A stretch of 64,000 nucleotides of DNA from Deuterostichococcus epilithicus (GCA_033439295.1 JAVTLE010000014.1:2294001-2358000); one strand, 5' to 3'. Counted from the first letter of the stretch, positions 12,091 to 24,181 are shown. Notes: generated by a model from the letters alone, not told the origin. Program-made: numbers and translations.

Positions 12091-12630
12091 AGACGGTCAC
12101 GCGGTCATTGATGTGGCCTGGCAGCGGTGTGAGGGTGTGTGTTGCAGCCTGCAGCGTGAGATGAGAGACTGAGTAGTGAGTACTGTGAGGCAGGGTTGGA
12201 ACTTCCCTGATGCGCCGCACGTCTGATGTGAAAATGTACAGGACCGTCGAGCTGAAGTGTTTCTGCGTCATTGGCCGTCGAAATTCAAGACGGGAGCTGG
12301 CTGTTCTGCAGAGAACAGAGTGCACGAATTGCTAGCCTGCCCTGTGGTGCTTGTGCCAAAGGCACAAGGGTTTTGCGCTTGTGCCAAGAGTCTTAGAATT
12401 CAGCGCAGTTCCCGCCCTGCCAAGCCCGACGGCTCGAGCAGCACCCGGCCTCTTGGAGGCTGCCCTGGCGTACGGGCGTGACCAGCAGGTGGGTGACTGG
12501 GCTGCGCGTGCCAGGCCGGCTGCCATGCACCGCATTGACGCATCATTTCCTTTGGCTGCTGCTGACCATTCCTGTGCTGGTGAATGTCTCGACCTAGACA
12601 CTGACCCTTTCCTTCTTCTCGCGTGCAGCC
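12091..12630. other. Intergenic region between HCAR and eL24, with two adjacent perfect hairpins
   Basis: It holds the HCAR 3' UTR and the eL24 promoter and 5' UTR. Two short inverted repeats with tiny loops lie at 12301-12318 and 12350-12368. No coding exon recognised. Confidence 0.5.
12301..12368. repeat. Pair of short perfect inverted repeats (hairpins)
   Basis: The first is CTGTTCT/AGAACAG with a 4-base loop (12301-12318). The second is CTTGTGCC/GGCACAAG with a 3-base loop (12350-12368). A further copy of CTTGTGCC follows at about 12378-12385. They lie 211-278 bases past the HCAR stop, so they could be 3' UTR structure. Confidence 0.55.
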
Positions 12631-14005
12631 ATGGTTCTCAAGTAAGGCTCTGTCATAGCTGACTGCTGTGCACTTGCTGTAACACCTGCCGAGTCGCTGA
12701 CTTGCTGCCCCAACACCTCGCATTGCTTGCCTGATGTCCCAGTTGCTTTGGCGTAGGACGGTGAACTGCCGCTTCAGCGGCCTGCGGATCTACCCGGGCC
12801 GTGGTGTCCAGTTCATCCGGTCGGACGGCGCGGTGAGCTTCCACGGCAATACCTGCATCCAGAACTTTGCGCCAGCGCAGCGGCGCTGCCTGTGGACAGT
12901 CCGGATGAAAAGGTCGATGAGCGTGCACGCTCCATGCTCTGCAGACCTACCTGTTCATCAACCGGAAGGCGAAGTCGCTGTTCCACCAGCGCAAGAGGCC
13001 GGCGAAGCTCGCCTGGACGGCGCAGTTCCGCAAGGCGCACAAGAAGGTGGGCTGCTTGGTCGCCTGGGCGGCTGGAGAGAGCCGCTCTTGAGTTGCGGCG
13101 CTGGGCTGCGCTGTGCAACTGCGATGTTGCTGGGTGTGCTCACTGAAGCCAAAGTTGGCTCTGCTGGATCAGAACGGCGTCAATGCACTTTTGGCAATAC
13201 AAGTTGTTTCCAAGCCTCAGCCCATTTTGCTGCAGCTGGGTTCGATGTCTTCGCATGCGTTCTCGTCCGCAGGACCAAGAGTCGCTGGTGGCCCGCAAGA
13301 AGCGGAGGGGCAACACCCGCGTGCAGAACCGCGGCATTGCCGGCGCCTCCCTGGAGGTGCGTGCTTCAGTGTGATCAAAGGCTCCCCAGCTGTGTCGCAG
13401 ACGGCTGAGGCTGCAGCTCCAGGTGCCGTGCCCTTAGGAAGCGTGCGCCAAAGGCCTGTGCTGGATCGCATACGGGCTTCGCGAGTGGAGCTTGAAGCCG
13501 CGACGCGGGCGTTGTGCAGGTGATCCAGAAGAAGCGCGCGGAAAAGCCGGAGCAGCGCCAGGCGTCCCGCGAGGCGGCCCTGCGGTGAGTGCCTCGTGCT
13601 GTTTCCTGTTGCTTGGCCAGTGCAAAGCTGTGACAGGCATGGTGGCTGGGGTAGCAGCTCAATTACATGCAGCTGGGCAGCACGCGGGAGCGCGGGCGGC
13701 ACACCAAGCAGAAGCATTGCCACAGTGACTGAATGTTGCTGCAGTCTGCAACACCTGCCAGAGCCGGTGTGTGCATCTGTGAGGCACAGTCTGTCCCAAA
13801 CTGTTACAAGCGGCGACCATGGTGCGTGCCCAGCTGTCGAGTCCGTCCATCGCCCTGGCGCAGTGAGGTGAAGGAGCGCATGAAGAAGACCAAGGCGACC
13901 AAGGCGGCGGAGAAGGCGGCAGAGTCCAAGAAGGCTGGCTCCAAGGCCGCCAAGAACGCACCGCGCGCTGGCGCCCGCAGCGGCGGCGGCGGCGGCAAGC
14001 GGTGA
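12631..14005 (+). CDS. RPL24: 60S ribosomal protein eL24 (RPL24)
   Basis: Six exons, all in phase: 12631-12641 (an 11-base first exon coding MVL plus two bases), 12757-12832, 12945-13046, 13273-13356, 13520-13584, 13864-14005 (TGA); 159 residues, the usual length for eL24. The N-terminal zinc-finger-like domain reads NCRFSGLRIYPGRGVQFIRS, followed by LFINRKAKSLFHQRKRPAKL and AWTAQFRKAHKK, the family signature. The C-terminal half is a basic Lys/Ala-rich tail ending in a run of five glycines, KR. It is a cytosolic large-subunit protein. A first coding exon of only a few codons is a common arrangement in ribosomal protein genes. Confidence 0.97.
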
Positions 14006-14487
14006 TCACCCCTGATCGCTGCTGAGCGTCGGCGTCAGTGGGGGCCACAGGCGGCGGGGTTGCTGGCCATGCATACGGGAGGGTGTGACAGCCAGCGCAG
14101 CTGTTGGGGCTCGTGTGACTTGCGCACGTGTCCAAGGCACGTCTTTGTGCAACCACCACATTTGGCCCACATATGGCCATTGGCTGTTGCATGTGCTGAT
14201 GGTCACCAAACCTTGTAATGCCTGCTATCGAGCATGCTCCAGCAAGTCTTTCCATGTCGTTCTTCCACTCCCAGCATATCCGTGCGGTAGTCCACTCCCG
14301 CTTGCTTCCTGGGTACCAGGCACTACCTGAGCTGTCTATGATGGGGGCACTCATTGAATGCATCCGAGACATCGTCAACGAGCTGCCATTCTGGCGAGGG
14401 TTGCTTTTGCATAGTGTACGGGCAAGTACGGCACCGACACATGCACCAACAACACCAGCTACAATGACGGTTGCAAGAGTTTGAGCA
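14006..14487. other. Intergenic region downstream of eL24
   Basis: Contains the eL24 3' UTR. Its minus strand carries a long open frame with a hydrophobic stretch near 14440, but that frame runs antisense through the last eL24 exon and has no recognisable family; I treat it as chance. Confidence 0.4.
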
Positions 14488-14640
14488 TTACTGCTGATCC
14501 GCGCGATCCGTGTCGCAACCGCACTGCCGTCTTGCCTTCTCCTCGTGCAAGTTGAACGCAAAGCAGCGACGCTCCAGCTCCAGGTGAACAGATCGCTGCA
14601 CGGATCGAGAGGAGACAGGATCAATCCTGGCTTCTGCCAT
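14488..14640 (-). CDS. Possible small intronless protein, 50 residues, divergent from kdsB
   Basis: A complete minus-strand frame from ATG (14640) to TAA (14488). It codes MAEARIDPVSSRSVQR, a charged amphipathic middle (ELERRCFAFNLHEEKARRQC) and an acidic end. Cysteines are at residues 26, 40 and 42, with CX13C spacing, so it is not a standard twin CX9C protein. The composition looks protein-like. I recognise no family. Its start is only 60 bp from the KdsB start, so the two would share a very small promoter. It may be a chance frame or the first exon of a longer gene. Confidence 0.3.
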   Translation of the reverse strand: MAEARIDPVSSRSVQRSVHLELERRCFAFNLHEEKARRQCGCDTDRADQQ

Positions 14641-14700
14641 TCAGGGCTCAGCTTCCTTTGGCGGGGGAGGCTGGCATCTTGACCGTGGCCTGTGGACGAC

Positions 14701-16330
14701 ATGAGTGGCGCGTCGGAACAGGCTGGCCAGAAGAATGGCAGAACGCGCGTGGTGAGTCCATTGCGCTTGTCAGACTACTGAGATTTGGTTCCGCGTTCTG
14801 CTGCACTGCCATGGCACAGGCGTCAATTTGCTGGCGCATCATCTGGGCATGCCGCAGATGGGGCGTCAACAGACGCAGTCAAGCTGATCGAAAGCCTCTG
14901 ACAGAGGGTGCTGCTTCTCACAATGCAGGTCGGCGTCATCCCGGCTCGATACGCCTCGCAGCGCTTCCCTGGCAAGCCGCTCGCGCTGATAGCCGGCAAG
15001 CCCATGATCGTGCGCACCTACGAGCAAGCCAAGCTGGCCACCTCCCTGGATGCGCTGGTGGTGGCCACGGACGACGAACGGATCGCGGAGACCTGTCGGG
15101 CCGCGGGCGCAGAGGTGGTCATGACGTCAGAGTGCTGCCCGAATGGTACGCTGCAGCGGCTCGCCGCCCAGCCATGTGCGGACCGCTGGCTGACGATGGC
15201 ATGGTACAGCTTGGCATGGCATGGCGGGTCGATGCAGAGCATACCATGCCTTGGTGCGACACCAGCTTCATGTCGGTCATGCCGCTTTTCGGTGGCAGGC
15301 ACGGAGCGGTGCAATGAGGCGGCCAGCAAGCTGGGTGCCGAGTACGACATCGTGGTCAACATCCAGGGCGACGAGCCGCTGCTGGAGCCGGAAATCATCG
15401 ACCAGGTGGTAGCTGCCCTGCAGGCCGCCCCCGACGCCGTGTACAGGTGTGGCGCTGCCCTCTCACCGTCGACTGCGATTGCAATCCCTGAAATCCTGGC
15501 ATGACCTGGCATTGCGTCAGGCGCGCGTCACGCCGGCCGCACTTGGGAACGTGCCTCGCAGGCTGCCGTACGGCTGCCAGGTCTTGGCTGCTGCGCGACC
15601 CTGCATCGAGTGACGCATGCAAGTTCTCAGGGCAGCAGCGTTTCCCGGTGCGCCCCTGAATGCAACCGTATGTGGATGGAGCTGCTGGTGCGCGCGACGC
15701 GCAGCACGGCGTGCACGCCGATGAGGGACGAGGAGGTGGTGCTGCGGCAGCGCGTGAAGTGCGTGACGGACAAGAACGGCTATGCGCTCTACTTCTCGCG
15801 CGGCATGCTGCCGCACAACAAGGAGGGCGTCGTCAAGCCCTTCCCGGCGCCGTTCGAGGCCAACCCCTACCTGCTGCACTTGGGCCTGCAGTGCTACGAC
15901 CGCGCCTTCCTGGCCGAGTACTGCCGCATGCCAGCCACGCCCCTCATGGTGTGCCCTCAGCCCCTGCATCATGTGCATGCTGGTCGCTCCTGGCCCCTGG
16001 GCCGTGAAGGCGGCAGCGTGCGCGGTCACCCATCAAACGCCTTTGACGATGCGTTGTGGGACAAGAGAGCTTCTGCATGGTGCCATTGCTGGGGTCCCGC
16101 AGGACGCTGTCAAGGGGGATGCGACAGACGTCACTCGACCCTCGATACGTATCTTGCCGCAGCTGATGGAGGACCTGGAGCAGCTCAAGGTGCTGGAGAA
16201 CGGGTACAAGATCAAGGTCATCACCGTTGACCACTGCGCGCATGGCGTCGACGAGCCACACGACATCGCGTCCATCGAGGCCACCATTCACAAGCTGGAG
16301 GCAGCAGCGGCAGACGGAGCGGCGCGATGA
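14701..16330 (+). CDS. KdsB: 3-deoxy-manno-octulosonate cytidylyltransferase (CMP-KDO synthetase)
   Basis: Five exons, all in phase: 14701-14751 (ATG), 14929-15145, 15299-15446, 15705-15948, 16163-16330 (TGA); 275 residues. The enzyme activates KDO with CTP to CMP-KDO; in plants and green algae KDO goes into cell-wall polysaccharide. Nucleotidyltransferase landmarks are [18 protein letters not shown] (P-loop-like start), [70 protein letters not shown] and [11 protein letters not shown]. The N-terminus before the catalytic domain is only 17 residues, with no evident transmembrane anchor or strong presequence, unlike the mitochondrial plant protein, so location is uncertain. Confidence 0.96.
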
Positions 16331-16777
16331 CATGACTGCTCAGCCGCGACTGTGGCGGCAGCAGCGGCAGCAGATGGCAGAGGCAGACGAAGGCAGCAGT
16401 GGCGACTACCCTAAGCTCCATGCCATGAGATCCAATCCAGCAGCTGCACTGTGCATGCTGTGCACTTTGAGTGTTGCTTCTCCGGAGGATGGGCTGGATT
16501 TGACTCTCATGATTGCTGGCAACAGGTCCGCACTGGTTATGAGTGGTAGAAACTTGCGAGTCGAGCTTGCAGTTGCGGAGGTCGTTTCACACATTTCACA
16601 GTTTTCCAAAAGGACGCTGCTACTTCAGTTCCCCAACACTTTCCTTGTTCTGGTAGCATCGCTCTAGCACTTGAATTTGACTGCTGCCATCGGCGCCTGA
16701 CCATTTCATTGTTCTACTAGCTGTCTGCTGATGTGCCGCTGCAAAGAATATGGCTCAGACCTGCGGCGGCGGGAGCA
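16331..16777. other. Intergenic region between convergent KdsB and RHL1
   Basis: Should contain both 3' UTRs. Base composition is less GC-rich than the exons on either side. No exon, repeat or RNA gene recognised. Confidence 0.5.
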
Positions 16778-19303
16778 TCAGCCCGTCCAGTCGTCATCGC
16801 TGTCTTCAGCGTCACCCGCATCGCTGTCGCTGTCGCCGAGCTCCGGGACCTCATCGTTGCCCCCGGACTCGTCGCTGTCGCTGACCACCTTGCGGGACGC
16901 CTTCACACGGCCTGCCGCCGGCTTGCGCTGCCGCTTGGGCGCCTCCGCCTCGTCGGCGGGCGACGCCTGGCTCGCCGCCGGCCGCTTCCTGCCGGCTGCG
17001 TGCTGCTTCGCGGGTGTCGTCTGCGTGCAGGGGAGATGATGATGCTCACTCGATCGCTGCAGACTCAGAAATGGCATCCAAGGATGGCGGGCATCAGCCG
17101 ACGCAATCTCAACACGATGACTGAGGAGAGCCGAGGCCATATATGCTCTGGCGCAGCGCGGGGCGTGGCCGCACTCCTGCTGCACAGGCAATAACACTCA
17201 TCCAGGACTCCGCCTCGCGAGAGCTTCGTGCATGGGAAGCAACACCCACCTGGCTGGGTCGCGCAGTCGCCACCGGGCTGCTGCCTGGTTCCGAGTCCGC
17301 GGCCGCCGCATCATCCTGCTCTGCATCGTCCGCGGGGCTGCCAGCGTCTCCGCCTTCCCTATCGCTGCCGCCGCTCCCGTCATCTTCCTCGTCCTCGTCG
17401 GCGCCGCTGCCTGTTTCCAGCAGCCGGCGCTGTGCCGCGGTCTTGGAGGAGCGGCCCAGGTGCTGCCGCTGCGACAGCGGCGGCTCCGCCACTGCGCCGG
17501 CATGCATCCGTAATGAGCGGGGAAAAACGCATTGATTGCACGTTGACGGCGAGCTTGTGGTTTTTCCGGTGCGCCTGACCTTGCACCTCGCTTATCCGTT
17601 CAGCTGGCATTTGCAGCGAGGCGCTTTCATCGGCAGAGTAGCATGCTCCATGGCAGCAGCATGCAGAAATGCAACCGAAGCTTGGGCAACGCTGCGAAAC
17701 AATGAACAAATCAGCAGCACCGTCTTCGATGTCGTCGTCTTCGTCATCGGTATCAGCTGCAGCTGCTGCTTTCCGCTTCGGCTTCTGAGCCGACCGCGGA
17801 GCAGAGCCGCCGCGGCTGCGCTGCGACGCCGGCTGCGAGGCCAGCTGGGATGCCAGCTCTGTCGTGGGCGACCGCTGCCGCTTGGCCGGCGTCGCACCGT
17901 CTGCCTTCCCCTCGCCTGTGAGCATAAAGCCAGACGCTGACTCCGCATGGCTTTGTGTTCCTCTGGATGCAGCACAGCCAGCAGAGAAGCAACGAGCGGA
18001 GCATGAGCGACACGCACGGCCGTGAATGATGCAGGACAGTCCCACCACGTCTTCGCCGTCCATGCTGTGGGTGCGGTCCCAGACCCCGACCTGTCGCCTT
18101 GGCAAACATGGGGCAGGCGCAGGTGTGCACTTGCCTGCGGCGGGCGTGCGCTCGATGGCCTGCTGCAGCAAGGCCGGCAGCTCCAGCGGCGTCTCATCGG
18201 GGTTGGCCTCCGCGCTGCCGATCCAGTGCATCTCCGCAAACAGCACCTGGCGGGACCAGAGTCGAGAGAGGTGTGTCACGGCTGCAGCAGACCGGCTGCG
18301 GTCGGCCCATCGTGTGCCGGCATGAGCGGCAAGACACTGGGCCTAGATATTCGTTACACATCCGACTGCCGATCTGCACGTGCGCTCACGTCATGCTGCG
18401 TCGGAGCGATGTAAGGCAGAACAAACACATTGTATAAACGAAGCGAGTGCACGTACCATGCTCTCGAAGACGTCCTCGCACAGGACGTCCTTGGCGCCAA
18501 ATTTCAGCAGCAGGTACTTGGCCTTTGGGAACAGTAGCGTGCCGATCATCTTGAGGCGGCCCGAGGGGAAGTCAAAGTACAGCACCGGGTTCCTCGAGTC
18601 CAGGTTCGCCAGCGTTCCCTGCAACACATAACATGATTGGTGGTCGCAGCTTGGCAGATGCAGCTGCGCGACACAAACTGACGACTTGCCAAGCACGCAT
18701 GCAGTCAGAGAGCAAGAGGCGGCAGGGGCGTCGGCGCATGCGTATCTCACCATCCGGCCGCCGACGGCCGGCGAGAGCTGCGCACTGATGTGCAGCAGGT
18801 ACCTGCAGTGCAGGCAGACTTCGTTCGGGCATGTGATTGCTAGCAGCACTGGCGCGCTGTCATGCATGCACGCATGTGTGACGAGACAGTCAAGCCACAA
18901 ACCTGCCCTTCCGCGTGGAGCTCTTTTTCAGGATATCCTTGCCGTCTGCAGAAGAGAGGTCTGCAGCAGAGACTACTAATGTGTCAGTCGATGCAGCATG
19001 TTCGGAGTACGGCCGCAGCGGCGGCGCACGGCGTTGCACATCGTGTATCGCATATCAAGTTCGAAACTCACGTTTGGGCAGAGGTTCCTCCGCAGTGCAG
19101 ATGTTTCGCTTTTTGGAGCAGACCTGCAGTTCGGCAATCACCATTCATCCGCAGTCCGGAATGATCAGTGTGTTGATTGCTCACGATCCTGCACAGCGCA
19201 GCGCACTCACATTGTGATCCTGAGCGAGCTGGCGGAGGCGTGAGCAGTCGTCGTCACCGTCCTCCTGCTCGTTTTCAGGCTTGCGATTGCCGCGCGGAGG
19301 CAT
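16778..19303 (-). CDS. RHL1: DNA-binding protein RHL1 homologue (topoisomerase VI-associated)
   Basis: Nine exons, all in phase: 19211-19303 (ATG), 19072-19123, 18903-18945, 18751-18802, 18457-18618, 18135-18246, 17721-17915, 17250-17491, 16778-17020 (TGA); 397 residues. The conserved core is DGKDILKKSSTRKGRYLL, then NPVLYFDFPSGRLKMIGTLL, FPKAKYLLLKFGAKDVLCED and MHWIGSAEANPDETPLEL, matching plant RHL1. In plants RHL1 works with the DNA topoisomerase VI complex in endoreduplication. The last three exons are low-complexity: Ser/Ala/Arg-rich, then strongly acidic Asp/Glu/Ser clusters, with basic patches that could be nuclear localisation signals. The intron after 18135 has a GC donor (CAG/GCAAGT). 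A 27-base direct repeat lies just upstream of the start codon. Confidence 0.92.
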
Positions 19304-19763
19304 GTTGCCGTGATCAGCAAAGCTCGTCTTAGACCAGCGTGCGCAGGCGGTGCAGTGACCTCTAGTGAGTGCAGAGTGAGACGCCTTCGCAAGTTCGCAG
19401 AGTGAGACGCCTTCGCAATCGTCGTCGAGTCCCAAGCTCAGCGGTTCATTCTTGTGCAGCAGCATTCAGCCATGCAGTGACAGCTACAGGCTATGCAGGC
19501 AGTGCAATCCAAGAATTCAGCTGGATTTGAAATCAAATGAGGTTTGGCAACCTTGGTTTCCTTGGATGTTCCCACTCAACTTGTCTGATCGAAACCAAAC
19601 GCAAGCTCCGATGAAGTTTGTACAGCCCTGCCCTGACGTTGGCACGTTGCAGCTTTGCTCTGCATCTCACCCGCCGATTGCAGCCTTGCTCTGCATGCCC
19701 CACCCACAATCCCCGCAACCCATGAAACACTCAAATTCAACTGCGTAACCCCCGCCGCCCTGC
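19304..19763. other. Spacer between DGD 3' end and RHL1 start, with a short direct repeat
   Basis: Two minus-strand genes are separated by about 460 bp. Near 19371-19422 the motif GAGTGAGACGCCTTCGCAA occurs twice, 27 bases apart, in the RHL1 upstream region. No coding exon recognised. Confidence 0.45.
19371..19422. repeat. 27-base tandem direct repeat upstream of RHL1
   Basis: Two copies of a unit containing AGTGAGACGCCTTCGCAA follow each other with a 27-base period. It lies 70-120 bases upstream of the RHL1 ATG, so it may sit in its promoter or 5' UTR. Confidence 0.6.
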
Positions 19764-22700
19764 TCAGAACACGCTGCCCAGGTGCAGCCTCCACCCCTGC
19801 AGCATGTGCGTCAGGCTAAAGTGGATGCCGCGCTGGTGGTTGCATGGAGGCGGCGGCGCTGCCATCAGCTCGGGGTCCTGCTCTGCCAGCCGCAGCAGGT
19901 CCGCTTCTGCAATTCAGAAGCCCACCGAGGTCAGGGTCGGCACAATGCAATGCGAGGAGGAAAATTGCAGACCACATTTTGTGATGATTCAGCCAGCCTC
20001 AGGATTGATTGCTGCCGTACCTGCATCCCTGCCGCCACCATGCTTCCCCAGGGCCTGCGATCAAGAGAGCATGGCATCAGTGAAACCCAGAGCGTTTCCA
20101 GAAAAGGGGGCCGTCATGAGCACAATAGCAATTAGCTGCGTCGCAGCTGAACATGACGGCGCGTGAGCGGGCGCATGGGCGCTGGAAGGAGTGGATGCTC
20201 ACCCTGCTGAGGATCTCCATCCAGGAGAAAGGCTTGTAGAAGCGCCAGATTGCGGCGTCCGCAACAGCCTCTGTCGTCGATGGCCACTCCTCGGCAGTGA
20301 TAGCTGCTGCTTTTAGCAGGCGCTGCGCGTCAACAGCCAGGCGCATGGCTCAAGTCGAGTGCCCTAGAGTAGGTGAGAGTAACAAGACGGGTTTTTGTGC
20401 GCTTCATCTGAAACTTGCAGGGCGCTTTGGTGTGCTTGAAGGTGCTAATGCAACCTTCACCTGTGTGGCGCTCTCCCACGTCAGGCGCCTGCGGGCAGGT
20501 GTGTATTGTTGACCAACCCTCGTATCGCTCATTCCATGAGACACACAAGACGCTTGTCGCCAGTCAGCAACACTTACTCGAAGTCTTCCTGTGTCAGCGG
20601 CGGCGGGTCACTTGATATGGCCTTCTGCCAAAGCCTGCAAGCCGCATGGAGGAGCTGTCATACAATATAGTCACTGCAGGGCATGCACATGCATCATCAT
20701 TAAACACAATGCACCCACCTGACGAACTCGGCATTGTTCTCGTAGATCAGGCAGTTCGCAAACTGCTCGAAGAAGGCGTTTTCGGGGTGCTTCGCCACCA
20801 GGATCCACTTGCCCATGGCGAGCGCCTCTGCGCTAGTCGTGGCGACCACATCGCTGAGGCTGGCATTGACCAGCACCTGCATAGGTGACAAGCAGATGCT
20901 CGCACCACCACTGTCACCGTTGCATGGCTTCTGATGTTTCTGACACAACAACGGCTTGATAATCGTAGCAAAACATGGCAACCGGTAGCAGCCGGGGCTG
21001 ACATGCGCCACATACATCGAATACACGATTGCAACAAAGCTGCAGCAGGGACCACCAGTCGCAGGAGCCTGGCGCGCCTTGTAGCCGTGCACGTCCGGCG
21101 ACAGATGGTCGATGGCGCCCAAAAAGCTGATGTCCAGGGCCAGCTCTTTCGCTCGGGCCTCGATCTGACTCCAAAAGAAGAAGAATCAACTAACAAAAGT
21201 TCAAGCACAGCTGCGACAGGAGCCCGCAAGCTGCCCTGTCGACACAGCGTTCTGAGGCTGATACTGGGTTTTCTGAGGGCGTCATGGGCATGTGGATCTG
21301 GCGGCGGTGCACCTCGTCCTGGTCCTCGCCACTGCCGAAGCAGTCCAGGTGGAAGCTGCTGCCCGCATCCTTCGCTGTTTTCATGTTGTCCAGCAGCGTC
21401 CTGTAGCCCTTACCCCAGACGGCCTTGCCTGGGGTCGCAATTAGACATTGGTGAGTTGACGCCAGAGGCGGCAGGCACAGTGGAAGCACAATGATGGCTT
21501 ACGCGGCAACCTCCTCCATGTCAACCTTTTGTGCGCTTGCCCAGAGGCAGCCTCATCCTGCCATCAGTTGCAGCAGCAGTGAAACTTGACTGCCCGAAAA
21601 CAGCTGCAGTGTAGCATCATTGCAAATCCGGAAGTGCCATCAAGGATCACCGATGAAGTAGGCGCCCTTGTCGAAAGTCGCCTCGGCGGCTGCGGCAGGA
21701 GCTGAAGAGGCGGTGTCGCCGTTTGCCCGCTGCTGACCCTGCCGCATGTCCTTTGGCTGGTCTGCAACATGCACACGAAACATTTGAGAGGGTAGGCACG
21801 GCGTCAGACCTCAAAACAGCGAACTTTGTTCCCGTGCTGCCCCGGCCTGCCATTGCAGGGGACTCGCCTGCTGAGTCATGCGGGCCGACCAGCTGGTGAC
21901 CGCGCCGCGCTGCTGATCTCCTGCCGACTTCCAAGAAGCCGCTGGCGACGCCTGCCAAGAAAGTTGGCATTCAATGTCAGCCAATTTGCAGTTGCCCGGC
22001 CGTTTGCGTGCGGCTTCGCAGCATGCAGGAGGGGACATGGTCAATCCCCACCGTGGGTGAACTCGGTCGTGGACCGTGGCAGCTCCTGAATTGCGTCGCT
22101 CAGCTTGATCACCTGCCATAACGGATCCGGCACAGCGCTTATGATCGCAACAGGAAAGCACACCGCGCGAAGAAAACCCTTTCAGAAGACTGGCGGCAAG
22201 GCACCTTGTGCGTGTGTATGCGCGTCAGCCACCCTGTCGTGCGCTTCATGATGTTGGCGCCCGCAGCACCTGCGCAGGCGCAGAGGCTCAACTTGCTGCT
22301 GTCACAGCAGAGGATGCAAAGATGGTGCATTGTGACAGCGTCCCATCTACGACATTGTCCAACTGCAGCAGGCCAGACTCACCAGCTTCCTCCAAGACGT
22401 ACTGTGAAAGAAACCACAATCTTCAGTCAGAAAGAGCTCGTGCGGTGAGGCACAGCCCCTGCTCAAGCAGCATTCGATACTTGACGGTCAGTGGAAAAAA
22501 TCAGGTGCGCACCTGGCAGTAGTTTGTGTGCATGATGCCGACAACATGCTGGAACTCCTCTGTCCACCGGTGTTTTCCTGGAAAACGCAGTACCAGTGTT
22601 GGGTTTGTATATGACGCGGTGCATCGCTGAACGGTTCACAAGCTGCAACTTGCGGGGTGTTTGAGTTCACATGCCGGCCTTCCTTGGCTGCTGCAATTCG

Positions 22701-24181
22701 CACTGTGGGCAGCATGCATGCGCACGAACACTTTTGCGAAGGTACGTCTTCCAGGTGAGCTCGACACGACATGTCAAGAATGTTTCGGATGCAGCACACG
22801 GGTGCACACTTTCAAACCAGTTCAGATGCTCCGGCTCCTCCAGAATTGCACAGTCCCGCTGCAGGTCCAGAAGCATGGTCTCGTTAGTACAGATTGACTT
22901 TCACCTCCACAGATGTCCGTCCCAGGCGACCAGGGCCTCAGTCACCTTGTCCAGCGGGATTGAGTCGATGATGCTGGAACCCTGGGCTGGCGAAATGCTG
23001 AAGAACAGCTTGTCGTAGCGGGCAGGGTAGAAGACGAAATTAAAGCCAGCTGCGCACGCATCAGCGTCAGCGCGTCGAGGTTGAGTCTCCGCAAACATGC
23101 AATGACACAGCTGCTGTTGCAGCATTGCACACTCGCCATGCCTCAGCCGCACCTTCGAATTTGCAGCGGTGCAGCACCCACTTCCTCACATAGTCTGCCT
23201 GCACGCCATAGGCATGAAGGCAATGACTTTCCGATTTTCGTAGCAAGGACTCTTAAAACAGCTCACTCGAGAGCTTTCGCTCGCCTGGTCGCTGGGCGTG
23301 TCGAACGTGAGGTCGCCGGGGAAGATTGCGGCCTGCTCCTCTTTCGACAGCCAAGGGATGACCAGCGTCACCTGCACAAGGAGGGCGCATTGTAGCACTG
23401 CGCTGCCAACAGCAGACGGAGGTGGGTTGCGTGTCGTGATTCTGATGCTTTCAGCAGGTGGACGTCTGGCTTGCCTTGCATGGGGTCTCATGCGCCAGAT
23501 AGGCCGCCCGCAGCAGCGGGTTGATGGCGGTGCCGGTCCTCCAGGGCAACGATGCGGTTGTGACGATGCACACCTGCACAATCGGTCTGAAATTGTTGAC
23601 GATGTCTGAGGTACAACAGAATACCGGACCTTCATCAGCAGCGGGTCCATGCGTCAGGGTTGGCACGGCCGCGGGGCACAGTCCCCACCTGCCGATTGGG
23701 GGGCTCAATGAGGCTGCTATCGATGCGATTCCTGGATAAGATCCTCTTCATCTATCGCGAAAGCTTCCGCCGACCGTCAAGCCAGTCGTACACCTCGCTG
23801 TTGGTAGTGCGACGCAATCTGCAGCCTGTCTGGACTTCGGCAGCCAGTCACGGCTCGTGGCGCGGCAGGACGGCAGATCTTACACCGTTGTGAGACACCG
23901 CCCCTGCAGAACTGCGCAAGCTACGCTGCTGCACCTCTCATCAAGCCACATCAGCGAACGCAGGTTCGGCTCCGCTGCAGCAGCGTCTCCGCAAAGTCTT
24001 CGTTGCCGCGCATCAGACTCTCATCGACGTTCCCACTGAAGTCTCGAAGGCACTGGCCGATGCGCGACCTGCCAACGTGCACTGCCTTCCAGCAATTCTG
24101 ATATTGCCACACGTTCGTGTAGAGCACGTGGAACCATTGGGCCGCGCCGCTCTGCCCAGTCGGCGTGTCGCCTCTGCCCAT
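19764..24181 (-). CDS. DGD: Digalactosyldiacylglycerol synthase (DGD1/2 family)
   Basis: Glycosyltransferase of the plastid envelope that adds galactose to MGDG. Exons followed: 23475-23573, 23285-23371, 23153-23198, 22946-23049, 22810-22858, 22513-22577, 22383-22401 (19 bases), 22205-22269, 22052-22112, 21901-21951, 21651-21761, 21313-21428, 21078-21164, 20719-20876, 20578-20634, 20203-about 20346, 20021-20054, 19764-19906 (TGA). Signature stretches: [101 protein letters not shown]. The proposed start, ATG at 24181, begins a 5' exon reaching about 23960 that ends in helical DEREI-like sequence; exons between 23574 and 23960 are unresolved. Three introns need GC donors (after 23475, 23285, 21078). 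One junction near 20346-20353 does not close in frame. Confidence 0.9.

Noticed and set aside
13659-14702. A 347-codon minus-strand open frame across the eL24 3' end and the region upstream of kdsB, with a hydrophobic stretch
   Set aside because: It is antisense to the final eL24 exons, has no recognisable domain, and long chance frames are common in this GC-rich DNA.
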